DNA from: JANOSH01 sp031415695
GTDB taxonomy: Bacteria; Actinomycetota; Acidimicrobiia; Acidimicrobiales; Ilumatobacteraceae
Assembly (NCBI GenBank): GCA_031415695.1
Contig: JANOSH010000061.1
Location: 1 to 64,000 of the forward strand
Length of the DNA: 64,000 bases
Direction of reading: 5' to 3'
Shown: positions 17,885-25,139 of the stretch, one piece after another
Layout: each line of letters opens with the position of its first letter
Position numbering within the stretch: position 1 is the first letter of the stretch
Program-made: the position numbers and the translations under genes
The notes under the pieces: model-generated
What the model was told of the DNA's origin: nothing
Databases searched by the model: none
Seen by the model: only the letters and a program-made list of their open reading frames with translations

Positions 17885-18139
17885 GTGCCCGACGACCGCA
17901 TCTTGATGCCCGGCTTCCTCGGCCACGCCAACAACTATGTGGAACATCCCGAACTGATCGCCGAGTACATCGTTCGCTACGCCGGAATCGTGGGACGCGA
18001 ACGGGTAGTCGCCAGTGCCGACTGTGGGTTTTCGTCACGGGCGTCGTACGCGCCAGAGGTGCATTCCACTGTTGCGTGGGAGAAATTGAAGGCGCTAGCC
18101 CAAGGTGCCGAGATCGCTTCCCAACGACTCTGGCCGTAG
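17885..18139 (+). pseudogene. C-terminal fragment of a MetE-type methionine synthase family protein
   Basis: The 84-residue frame reads PDDRILMPGFLGHANNYVEHPELIAEYI, then RERVVASADCGFSSRA, then VHSTVAWEKLKALAQGAEIAS. It corresponds to the last quarter of cobalamin-independent methionine synthase-like proteins, including the zinc-ligand cysteine in the (T/A)DCGF motif. Intact homologues are about 340-380 residues or more. The N-terminal three quarters, including the His/Cys metal site, are absent and replaced by ISL3-like sequence. The fragment is unlikely to be functional. Overall length and the sharp loss of homology near 17850-17885 mark the breakpoint. Confidence 0.7.
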
Positions 18140-18162
18140 CCGACAGCGGCAATGATGTAGCC

Positions 18163-19668
18163 ATGATTTCTGCTTACTGTTGGCCCCATTCGGGAACACC
18201 CGGAACATCGTTTCCGCTCATGGCTACCTCGTCGCTCGGACCGGTGAATGTGACCGTTACGCGGGTTGGAGCGCACCGCGACGTCGTCGCCAGTTTCGAG
18301 GCCATCGCCGTAGCCGAGCTAGCGGTACCCGACGACGCCGTCGAAAACGGTTGTGGTTGGCCGACCGCACTGTCGATCACCACCGAGGCGTCGTGGCGCT
18401 CGGGCTTCTACGAGGTGGCGCTCGAGCCGGTGAGCGGATGGCCCAAGCGGCGAGGCCCACGGGGCGGGTCGAACCTTGCGTTCTTTGTTATTCGTCCCGA
18501 ACGCGCCAGCCGAGATCGGGCCTTGCTGGTCCTGGGCACGAACACGTGGTTGGCCTACAACGACTTTGGTGGCGAGAACCTGTACACCAGGGCAACGAAG
18601 GTGTCGTGGGACCGCCCGCTGGCGAACGGCTTGTTGGCCAAGCCTGCGGGTGCCGGCCGCCGGGTTGCGGTGACCAACCCGCCTGACCCTCGCATGAACG
18701 CTCACGTCGGCTACGTGCGGCTCGAAGGGCTATCACCGTGGGCCGGGTCGGCAGGATGGCCGAACTACGAGCAACCGTTCCTGGCATGGGCCGAACGCGA
18801 AGGCTACGACGTCGACGTTGCCACCAACGCCGATCTGGAACACGACCCGCATCTGCTTGACGATGCGTCGCTCGTGCTGTGCGTCGGGCACGACGAATAC
18901 TGGTCGGCACCGCAGCGAGACGCGGTTGAAGCCCACGTGCATCGCGGCGGCAACCTGTTGGTGCTGTCGGGTAACACGTGTTTCTGGCAAGTGCGCTACG
19001 AGGACGACGGCCGCACGATGGTCGGCTACAAAGCACGCTTTCGCCGCGATCCGGTGTACGGCACCGACCGCGAGCATCTACTCACGTCGATGTGGTCCGA
19101 CCCGCTAGTCGGCCGACCAGAGGCATCGTTGATTGGCGTGTCGTTCACGCGTGGCGGGTATGCGCGAATTGGTATGCGAGTGCCGAAGGGTTCGGGCGGG
19201 TTTACTGTCCACCGGCCTGAGCACTGGGTGTTCGAGGGCACCGATTTCGAATGGGGCGATCTGCTCGGCGCCAAGTCGACCATTGTCGGGTACGAGTGTG
19301 ACGGCTGCGTGTTTACGCTGGTCGATGGGCGCCCAGTTCCTACCGGCGAAGATGGTTGTCCCGATGGTTTCACTATTCTCGCCACGTCGCCGGTGTCACC
19401 ATTCGACCGTCGCACCGTGCTGCGCCCCATTGCCGACCATGTGCTGTCGGAGGTCGAGTTTCAGGCCGAGCGATTGTTCGGCAGCCCAGCGCCGGAGAAC
19501 ACCGCGAAACTCGACTACGGCCACGCCGTCTTCGGCACCTGGACTACAACATCGGGCGGCACCGTCATAACGACGGGATGCACCGATTGGGCGTGTGGGC
19601 TCGGTGTTGGCGATACCGATGTCGAGACCGTGACGCGCAACATGTTGAACCGATTGTGGTCGCGGTGA
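18163..19668 (+). CDS. N,N-dimethylformamidase beta-subunit-like protein
   Basis: A 501-residue protein with the C-terminal glutamine-amidotransferase-like domain of the N,N-dimethylformamidase large subunit family. LVLGTNTWLAYNDFGGENLY lies near residue 125, LVLCVGHDEYWSAPQRDAVE near 240, then GGNLLVLSGNTCFWQVR. The known enzyme hydrolyses dimethylformamide, but most homologues are uncharacterised, and no small alpha-subunit gene is visible. The frame is open upstream to 17455, but that part overlaps the MetE fragment in another frame, so I start at ATG 18163. It overlaps the next gene by 4 bp. Confidence 0.75.
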   Translation: MISAYCWPHSGTPGTSFPLMATSSLGPVNVTVTRVGAHRDVVASFEAIAVAELAVPDDAVENGCGWPTALSITTEASWRSGFYEVALEPVSGWPKRRGPRGGSNLAFFVIRPERASRDRALLVLGTNTWLAYNDFGGENLYTRATKVSWDRPLANGLLAKPAGAGRRVAVTNPPDPRMNAHVGYVRLEGLSPWAGSAGWPNYEQPFLAWAEREGYDVDVATNADLEHDPHLLDDASLVLCVGHDEYWSAPQRDAVEAHVHRGGNLLVLSGNTCFWQVRYEDDGRTMVGYKARFRRDPVYGTDREHLLTSMWSDPLVGRPEASLIGVSFTRGGYARIGMRVPKGSGGFTVHRPEHWVFEGTDFEWGDLLGAKSTIVGYECDGCVFTLVDGRPVPTGEDGCPDGFTILATSPVSPFDRRTVLRPIADHVLSEVEFQAERLFGSPAPENTAKLDYGHAVFGTWTTTSGGTVITTGCTDWACGLGVGDTDVETVTRNMLNRLWSR

Positions 19669-20024
19669 CACAAGGGTTCGAATCGATCGACGACTACATC
19701 GCCAGTTTCCCCGACAACGTGCAAGTGATTCTCAACGAGCTACGCCACCGAATACGAACCGTCGCTCCAGGTTGCCAGGAATCGATGCGTTACCAGATGC
19801 CGACGTTCACGGTCGATGGCCGGCATCCGTTGTATGTTGCCGCGTGGAAGCACCACATCGGCTTGTACCCGATTCCTCGATTCGACGGCCCGCTGGAAGA
19901 CCAAGTCGCTCCGTACCGGGCAGCCAAAGACACAGTGCGGTTTGTGTACAAGAAACCCATCCCGTACGACCTCGTCGAACAATTCGCCACGTCGATTCTC
20001 GTGCCGTTCGGGAAGTCGAAGTAA
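19665..20024 (+). CDS. DUF1801 (YdhG-like) family protein
   Basis: A 119-residue protein with the DUF1801 pattern: IDDYIASFPDNVQVILNELRHRIR at the N-terminus, then ESMRYQMPTFTVDGRHPLYVAAWKHHIGLYP and a C-terminal VRFVYKKPIPYDLVEQF. The family is widespread in bacteria and its biochemical function is unclear. The GTG start overlaps the TGA of the dimethylformamidase-like gene (GTGA), so translational coupling is likely. No evidence ties the two functions together. Confidence 0.75.
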   Translation: MTQGFESIDDYIASFPDNVQVILNELRHRIRTVAPGCQESMRYQMPTFTVDGRHPLYVAAWKHHIGLYPIPRFDGPLEDQVAPYRAAKDTVRFVYKKPIPYDLVEQFATSILVPFGKSK

Positions 20025-20050
20025 CGGGATTCGTATTGGTACCGGTTCGG

Positions 20051-20067
20051 TATAGACTTGAATCCCA
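20051..20067 (+). promoter_or_regulatory. Candidate -10 element and leaderless start for mazEF
   Basis: TATAGACT at 20051-20058 contains an actinobacterial TANNNT-type -10 hexamer (TAGACT, 20053-20058). ATG follows 8 nt later at 20067, with no Shine-Dalgarno sequence between. The spacing fits a leaderless transcript beginning at or next to the start codon. No convincing -35 was found. Confidence 0.45.
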
Positions 20068-20309
20068 TGAGCACACAAATCGCCATACGATTGCCTGACG
20101 AAGTCGTCGAATTCATTGATGAGCAGGTGCGGTCAGGCAATGCACGCAGCCGCGCTGCAGTGGTGAGCCGATCTATCGCCCGTGACGCCAGGCGCCAACG
20201 AGCCGAACAGGACATCGTCAGACTTCTCGCCGAGCGAGAAGCGGGTGGCTTCAACGAGTTCGATGACCTAGCGGCGATGGCATCGCGTACAATGCTCGAC
20301 ATCGACTGA
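20067..20309 (+). CDS. Ribbon-helix-helix antitoxin of a MazEF-type module
   Basis: The 80-residue protein starts with IAIRLPDEVVEFIDEQV followed by SRAAVVSRSIARDARR, a typical MetJ/CopG ribbon-helix-helix DNA-binding unit. The acidic C-terminus (NEFDDLAAMASRTMLDID) would wrap the toxin. It should dimerise, repress its own promoter and neutralise the downstream toxin. The ATG at 20067 is used rather than the TTG at 20058. Its stop TGA shares a base with the toxin ATG. Confidence 0.8.
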   Translation: MSTQIAIRLPDEVVEFIDEQVRSGNARSRAAVVSRSIARDARRQRAEQDIVRLLAEREAGGFNEFDDLAAMASRTMLDID

Positions 20310-20617
20310 TGCGTCCAATCCACATCGCTCAACTCGACAAAACCAGGCCCGTTCTGGTGCTGACCCGAGACGTGGCGCGATCCGTACTCGTCAACGTGTC
20401 GGTCGTCCCAATAACATCACGGGTACGCGGTCTCGCGGTTGAGGTGGCGGTCGGCCCCGCCAATGGTCTCGACCAGACGTCAGTCGTGAATTGCGACAAC
20501 ATCGTGACCATCCCGGTCGCGTCGCTCGGCCGCCAGATCGGCGCCCTGCTGTCAGAGCAAGAGTCAGCCTTGACCGAAGCCATTCTCGCCGCCTACGACC
20601 TCGACTGGCCGCAATAG
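20309..20617 (+). CDS. mazF: MazF/PemK-family toxin (mRNA interferase)
   Basis: A 102-residue MazF-fold protein: IHIAQLDKTRPVLVLTRD at the N-terminus (the usual PxRPVLVL strand), VVPITSRVRGLAVEVAVG in the middle, and SVVNCDNIVTIPVASLG before the C-terminal helix. MazF enzymes cleave single-stranded RNA at short motifs. The ATG at 20309 overlaps the antitoxin TGA by one base. The last 25 bp overlap the convergent dioxygenase gene. Confidence 0.85.
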   Translation: MRPIHIAQLDKTRPVLVLTRDVARSVLVNVSVVPITSRVRGLAVEVAVGPANGLDQTSVVNCDNIVTIPVASLGRQIGALLSEQESALTEAILAAYDLDWPQ

Positions 20618-21474
20618 TTGCTGGCTAATTCCGTGTCGGGTTCGCCTGCTATTCGGGTGTGCCACATGCGCCGGGGTTGGGTCAGGTCATAGGGCGTGGC
20701 GCGGTGCATGAGGCAGCGGTTGTCCCAGATTACTGCATCGCCGACCGCCCATTGATGGTGATACACCCGGGGCGGCTGGCAGGCTTCGTCGTTGAGGCGA
20801 TCGAGCAGGCGCTCGGATTCGTCGGCGGTCATGCCGGGAATGCCGTACGCGTGGCGGCCGATCAGCAGGTTCGGTCGTCCGGTCTCGGGGTGCACCTTGA
20901 CGAGTGGACGCAACGAGTGTGCGCCGTCGTGGTAGCCGTATTGCAGATAGCCGCCGTGCTCGTTGCGCTTGGTCGGTAGGAACCCGGCCCGCTCCTGGCT
21001 GTAGTACAAGGAGTGATAGGCCGAGAGCCCGTCGACCAAAATTCGCGTCGCGATATCGAGCGCGTCGTAGGCAGCACGCATGTCGGCCCATCCGGTAGCG
21101 GCACCTTGGGTTGGAATCACCTCGGCGGTGAACACGGCGCCTTTGGCCTGGATGGGCATATACGTGCTGTCGTGATGCCAACCCTCGTTGCCCCGCAGCG
21201 ACTTGATTGCGTCGTGGTCGAGATCGCTGATAGCTGAGCCATCGTCACGCATGTTTGAGATGGCAGCGGCCGTGAACTCAAGATCACCGAACCGCAGTGC
21301 GAACGCGTCTTGCTCGGCCCGGGTGAGGAATTGGCCCGGGAAAATAAGGAGCGCGGCGTCGAGCCACGCCTCGTGCAGCGCCTTGGCCGTTGCGTCATCG
21401 AGCGAGCGCAGGTCAACTCCGCGCACGATCGCCCCAAACGTCGCGTCAGCTTCCTCCAGCGTGAAGGTCATCAC
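20593..21474 (-). CDS. TauD/TfdA family 2-oxoglutarate-dependent dioxygenase
   Basis: A 293-residue non-haem Fe(II) oxygenase. The iron-binding His100-x-Asp102 lies in GWHHDSTYM, the distal His in NRCLMHRATPYD, and the 2-oxoglutarate-binding Arg in the following QPRRMWHTRIAGE segment. The N-terminus ATFGAIVRGVDLRSLDD is typical of the TauD fold. Substrates in this family include taurine, 2,4-D and alkyl sulfates; this one is undetermined. Two adjacent ATGs (21474, 21471) are possible starts. The divergent arrangement with nothing obvious and a TetR gene just upstream on the same strand could point to TetR control. Confidence 0.85.
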   Translation of the reverse strand: MMTFTLEEADATFGAIVRGVDLRSLDDATAKALHEAWLDAALLIFPGQFLTRAEQDAFALRFGDLEFTAAAISNMRDDGSAISDLDHDAIKSLRGNEGWHHDSTYMPIQAKGAVFTAEVIPTQGAATGWADMRAAYDALDIATRILVDGLSAYHSLYYSQERAGFLPTKRNEHGGYLQYGYHDGAHSLRPLVKVHPETGRPNLLIGRHAYGIPGMTADESERLLDRLNDEACQPPRVYHHQWAVGDAVIWDNRCLMHRATPYDLTQPRRMWHTRIAGEPDTELASNYCGQSRS

Positions 21475-21480
21475 CTCATG

Positions 21481-22221
21481 CTAGACCTCTATCGGAGGGC
21501 TCGATTCCGCCAAGCGTGGGTAGGCCGCCCGGTGGGGCGCCGGGACGAACCCGGGCAGTTGCCAGACGATCGAGTCAGGGTAGGGGTACTTCGAGGTCGT
21601 GTAGGCCGAAATGATGTACATCATTTCCGCGACGATTCCGATTCGACGCGCCGCCACTGAGGTGCCAGCGTGCACCAGCAAATTCTGGACAATGCCCGCA
21701 ATGCAGGTTGTGGCATAGTCGAGTTCGTCCTCAGGTACGTTCGGAACCCGCGCACTCAGGATTGCAGCAATAGCTTCCCGCAGGGCGTTGTGGATGCGTT
21801 GGCCTGGGCCCGGATGATCAGCGGCTTGTGCCATCAGCGAAATTGCCGCGCGATCGTTGGTCACGAGCGCCGCCAAGTGGCCGATGGCTCGCTTGGTCAG
21901 GTCCTCCGCTTCCAGCGCCGGGTCATTGCTCAATGCGGTGCTCACGGCGTCCAGTATCCGGTTCATGACACGTTGTGATACGGCCGCGCCGAGCGATTGT
22001 TTGTCGGGGTAGAACCGATACAGCGCCCCTATTGACATCCCGACAGATTCGGCCACGGCTGTCATGGTGAGGGCGTCGAACCCGTCACGCGCAACGTGAC
22101 GTTCGGCTTGTTCGAGAACCCGTTCTAACCGCTCTGCACTGCGGCGCTGTTTGGGCGCGTTTCTCAGAACCGAGGCTGCCTCATCTTTTACAGTTGCTTG
22201 AGAATCCCGTGATTCGGACAT
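21481..22221 (-). CDS. TetR-family transcriptional regulator
   Basis: The 246-residue protein has the TetR helix-turn-helix at about residues 45-75 (FDALTMTAVAESVGMSIGALYRFYPDKQSL) and a helical ligand-binding C-terminal domain. The frame is open upstream to 22368, but that part lies antisense to the SGNH fragment, so ATG 22221 (MSESRDSQ) is chosen. It ends 6 bp before the dioxygenase gene start on the same strand, so it may control that gene. The start sits at the breakpoint of the divergent truncated hydrolase gene. Confidence 0.85.
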   Translation of the reverse strand: MSESRDSQATVKDEAASVLRNAPKQRRSAERLERVLEQAERHVARDGFDALTMTAVAESVGMSIGALYRFYPDKQSLGAAVSQRVMNRILDAVSTALSNDPALEAEDLTKRAIGHLAALVTNDRAAISLMAQAADHPGPGQRIHNALREAIAAILSARVPNVPEDELDYATTCIAGIVQNLLVHAGTSVAARRIGIVAEMMYIISAYTTSKYPYPDSIVWQLPGFVPAPHRAAYPRLAESSPPIEV

Positions 22222-23329
22222 GAGGACCCATGTGCAGGTTTCGTTCGGAATCAACGACATCAACTTCACAGAGACTCTAAAGGGTTGCATCAAGTCGTGG
22301 ATCCTCGCCAACGTGGCTCTAGGAGCGGGCAGTTTCGTCACGGATCCGAACTGCTCCGACGAAATCATGGAGCCCGTTCCCGGCGCCTACACGATGCAGC
22401 AAATGACAGACCTGGTACGTCAGGATGTTATCGACATTCATACCGTGCTTGCCGGGCTTGGCTATGCCGACACGGACTACAAGATTGTGGTCCAGTCCTA
22501 TGCACCACCGGTCGGTGTTTCGAACCGGCCGTTCGTTGAAGGCGCATTCGCAGGCTGCATGATGAATCGTAGGGACGTCATCGTCGCCCAAGGCCGATTC
22601 ATCCCAGCGCTCGAAACCGCCCAACGTCAAGGCGAGTTGTCGACAGGCTTGAAGAACGTTTGGCATGTTGCCCTGTCGGAATCGTTCGGCGACCACACCA
22701 ACTGCCAACTCAGCACGCCCAGTTGGGGCGTTGCGCTTCCAAGCTTTGGACGGCCGTTCGTCGGCATCACCGGGTCGGTCGCTGAACTCGCCCTCGAAGT
22801 GCGGGCCAACGTCGACAAGGAGTGGGTGCAGGAATCGGTGCACCCGAACTTCCTCGGCCATACTCAGTTCGCAAAGTGCATGAGCCAGATTGCTACCGCC
22901 AGCGCCAATCGCCCCCTCAAGCAACACGCCTTACGCTGCGGAATACGCCCGGACGATTCCAGCGTCATGGAACACGTGGAACTGATCGTCCCGAACGAAG
23001 TACAGCTCACCATGAACCGCGGCACTCGCGGCTACTTCGACCTCGAAGCAGCTATCCCCGGGCTGGTAATCGACGGCGCGGTGCTCCCGGCCAACTCGCT
23101 GTCGTGGACGTGCACGCTCACGTACGAAGATCACAACGGCGTTCAAGAAAGCAGTGGAGAGATCACGGGCGACGACAACACGGCAACGTGCTACGTACCT
23201 GAGATCGAAACGCTTGCACCTCACCTGTGGGCGTCGGCGAAGGTGACGGTCAAGGCCAGGTTCAACTTCATCGACAGCGACGGCGGACACTTCGCAGGCG
23301 AAGGTGAAACCTGGCGGTCAGCCTTCTAG
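22220..23329 (+). pseudogene. SGNH/GDSL hydrolase lacking its N-terminal catalytic block
   Basis: The 369-residue frame begins almost directly with the block III motif (SFGINDINF, residues 8-16) of secreted SGNH esterases, and later has ESVHPNFLGH, the block V catalytic His. The usual block I GDS with the nucleophilic Ser, the signal peptide and about 100 residues that should precede block III are missing. An in-frame TGA at 22199-22201 shows they cannot lie upstream in this frame. A beta-rich C-terminal domain (from about 260) contains paired Cys. I treat it as 5'-truncated by recombination at 22202-22229, next to the TetR start. Confidence 0.65.
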
Positions 23330-23351
23330 CGACGGCTCCCTAAGGATCGAA

Positions 23352-23387
23352 CAGATGACGCCCCGACCAACGTCCGGGCGTCATCTG
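23352..23387 (+). terminator. Strong hairpin after the SGNH fragment
   Basis: CAGATGACGCCC (23352-23363) pairs perfectly with GGGCGTCATCTG (23376-23387), and the loop contains an inner GAC-CAAC-GTC. It starts 23 nt after the stop codon. There is no U tract, so termination may be weak or rho-assisted, but position and strength support a terminator. Confidence 0.65.
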
Positions 23388-23784
23388 CGCGTACTGCGAC
23401 GAAAGAAAGCTTCGGGACAGTTCGACCGACTAGGAGCGGGGGCGTCGTCGTGACGCGGTGCCATGGCTAGTAGGCAGCCGAGGTTGCGTTTGCAACCGGC
23501 GGCCTGACCAAGCAAACAGGCTGCTGCAAGGGCGTTGAGTCCGAAAGGTTTCGCCGGCTCAGCTGTACCAAGGCACAACGAGTGAACCCTGATGCCCATG
23601 TCACCACGTTCCGCAGAGCTACACCACGAAACCTGGTGGCAATAGCCAACATCCTGCTGACCGCAATGCCCGACTCCCCACCGACGCCGACGTGACCCGT
23701 GGCGACGGCGCCCATACCGATCGTGTAGCCGGGCTACCGCAGTATCGCCGGATCCCCGTATCATGGTCCCGAGAGGTGACTGCC
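23388..23784. other. Gap without a supported gene
   Basis: About 400 bp between the hairpin and the next gene. Two nested minus-strand frames (23467-23715 and 23381-23764) exist but have no recognisable domain or ribosome-binding site. One reads RMLAIATRFRGVALRNVVTW and could be a remnant of a longer gene. I see no repeat or RNA gene here. Confidence 0.45.
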
Positions 23785-24162
23785 ATGACTGTTCTTTGCG
23801 CTCCTAGATGGACTGACGATCTGAGAAAGCGACTTGAGGCTGTACAAGGCCTCGGTGATGGCTGGGCGGGCCAAGGGTCGGTCGCGCCGACCGACGAAGC
23901 AATCGTCGAAGCGTGTGAATTCGCCTTTGCGGTTCAGTGTGGCACATGCCCGCTGCCGCACGTCTCTGCCGGTGAAGCGGGTGAAGTCGAACTAGCCTGG
24001 GTTGGCGGCGGGATCCGGGTCGAGGTTGAGGTTGTCGGGAGTGGAACGGCATCAGTGTTCATCCGCAAGCCGGGATTCGCCGATATTGAACGCACCGTCA
24101 ACAGCAGCCACGCTGACCTGAGGTTCATTGCTGCGGCAATCACGTTGCTCGAACCTGTGTGA
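23785..24162 (+). CDS. Conserved hypothetical protein A of a two-gene module
   Basis: A 125-residue cytoplasmic protein without signal peptide or membrane segment. It reads LEAVQGLGDGWAGQGSVAPTDEAIVEAC, then PLPHVSAGEAGEVELAWVGGGIRVEVEV. I recall small proteins with a LGDGWDGxGSxxPTxxAI motif followed by a GEVxLEW beta hairpin, usually paired with a second short gene, but I know no function. GAGAGG at about 23771 precedes ATG 23785. Its TGA overlaps the GTG of the next gene (GTGA), so the two are translationally coupled. Confidence 0.6.
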   Translation: MTVLCAPRWTDDLRKRLEAVQGLGDGWAGQGSVAPTDEAIVEACEFAFAVQCGTCPLPHVSAGEAGEVELAWVGGGIRVEVEVVGSGTASVFIRKPGFADIERTVNSSHADLRFIAAAITLLEPV

Positions 24163-24551
24163 GGTTCAACGACACGGATGTGGCGTTCCGGCGGATCCCG
24201 CTGGCCAACGTGAACCCTGTCGACAGTCTGCCGACTTCGGTCATAGTGAAGAACTCGTCTGACGGATCCGGGATGTCGGTCGTGATGCGCTCGGTGCTTG
24301 ACACGACCGATCGGCCATATTCGTCGGTGCTTCCTGATCCGGAGACGTTCGGTTTGTTCGCGTGGTCGGTGGGCCGGCTCCGAGAGTTACAGTTCGACGT
24401 CATCTTCGCTCCTAGTGACGACGAGCCAGCGCACGCAAACGTCGTCCATCTCGGCCTGACGGCTGAACCCGAGCGCGAGTGGCCGCGAGGAGTTCGGCGC
24501 GATCTTATTGCCGCGGGCTGGTGGGAAATCCCTCCACCGGGGATCCGTTAA
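24159..24551 (+). CDS. Conserved hypothetical protein B of a two-gene module
   Basis: A 130-residue soluble protein: FRRIPLANVNPVDSLPTSVIVKN, then GMSVVMRSVLD, and a C-terminal DDEPAHANVVHLGL. The pattern of an N-terminal FRR(I/V) segment, an SVxxxS segment and a PAHAxV near the end matches, from memory, a group of uncharacterised partner proteins found beside homologues of protein A. The GTG start overlaps the preceding stop. The gene ends 7 bp before the 3' end of the convergent tRNA-Thr. A toxin-antitoxin or defence role is possible but unproven. Confidence 0.6.
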   Translation: MRFNDTDVAFRRIPLANVNPVDSLPTSVIVKNSSDGSGMSVVMRSVLDTTDRPYSSVLPDPETFGLFAWSVGRLRELQFDVIFAPSDDEPAHANVVHLGLTAEPEREWPRGVRRDLIAAGWWEIPPPGIR

Positions 24552-24558
24552 ACAAGAG

Positions 24559-24631
24559 AGCCCAGAGTGGGAATCGAACCCACGACCTGCTCATTACGAG
24601 TGAGCTGCGCTACCGACTGTGCCATCTGGGC
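24559..24631 (-). tRNA. tRNA-Thr (anticodon CGU)
   Basis: Read on the minus strand, the 73-nt molecule folds as a cloverleaf. The acceptor stem GCCCAGA pairs with TCTGGGC, the anticodon stem GCTCA with TGAGC around loop CTCGTAA (anticodon CGU, decoding ACG), and the T stem GTGGG with CCCAC around TTCGATT. The discriminator base is U. CCA is not encoded. The gene stands alone, and tRNA genes are common integration sites. Confidence 0.95.
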
Positions 24632-24725
24632 GGGCGGGAAGAGTATAGGCGATCGGTTTGCTGCGAGCACGGGCGATTCATTCGCTACAGGTGTTCGGCC
24701 CGCGCAACCAGGTCGAGCTCTCGTC

Positions 24726-25016
24726 CTAGGCGCCGTGGTAGAGGCGTTGCAGGTCGACCAGTTGTACGTCGGCCCGCCGCAGAGCACGTCGATGTAGGTC
24801 GGTGGTAAACCCGGCCGCGCTCACAGTCATCCGAACGACCATCTGTGTTTGCCGTAGTTTTGCGGCTGCGGCGTCGAGGCGATCGAGCAGCGACTTTCCC
24901 TGCCGACGTCGGCCGTAGAGCAAGCCGAGGCCTGGCACGCTTGAGCCCTCGGTGACGAAGCGGACCAATTGGTCCCACTCCCGGTCTCGGGCGAATACCG
25001 ACGAAGGCTCTTGCAC
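24726..25016 (-). pseudogene. ATPase gene collapsed by an in-frame internal deletion
   Basis: The 96-residue frame joins the N-terminus of an archaeal-type ATPase (VFARDREWDQLVRFV, then P-loop GRRRQGKS at about residues 35-42) directly to what looks like the C-terminal end of the same family (AAAKLRQTQMVVRMTVSAAG, then ADVQLVDLQRLYHGA). Full-length members are about 450 residues. Walker B, sensors and most of the nuclease-like domain are missing. The product could fold only as a fragment, so it is most likely non-functional. The join lies near residue 45. Confidence 0.55.
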
Positions 25017-25139
25017 GGTTGAAAAATACTATGTTCCAACCGTGTATTCCTGTCAATTCTCAACCGCTGGCCACGCGTTAGGCGTCGATCTCATAGACTA
25101 ACGCGCCTGGGAACCCTTCGGGAAGGCGGTCTTGTGCGG

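Noticed and set aside
23467..23715. Minus-strand frame of 82 codons as a gene
   Set aside because: No ribosome-binding site, no motif, overlaps a longer frame of similar low quality; more likely decayed sequence.
24559..24631. Integration site with a duplicated tRNA 3' end
   Set aside because: I found no second copy of the tRNA 3' sequence and no integrase gene in the window.
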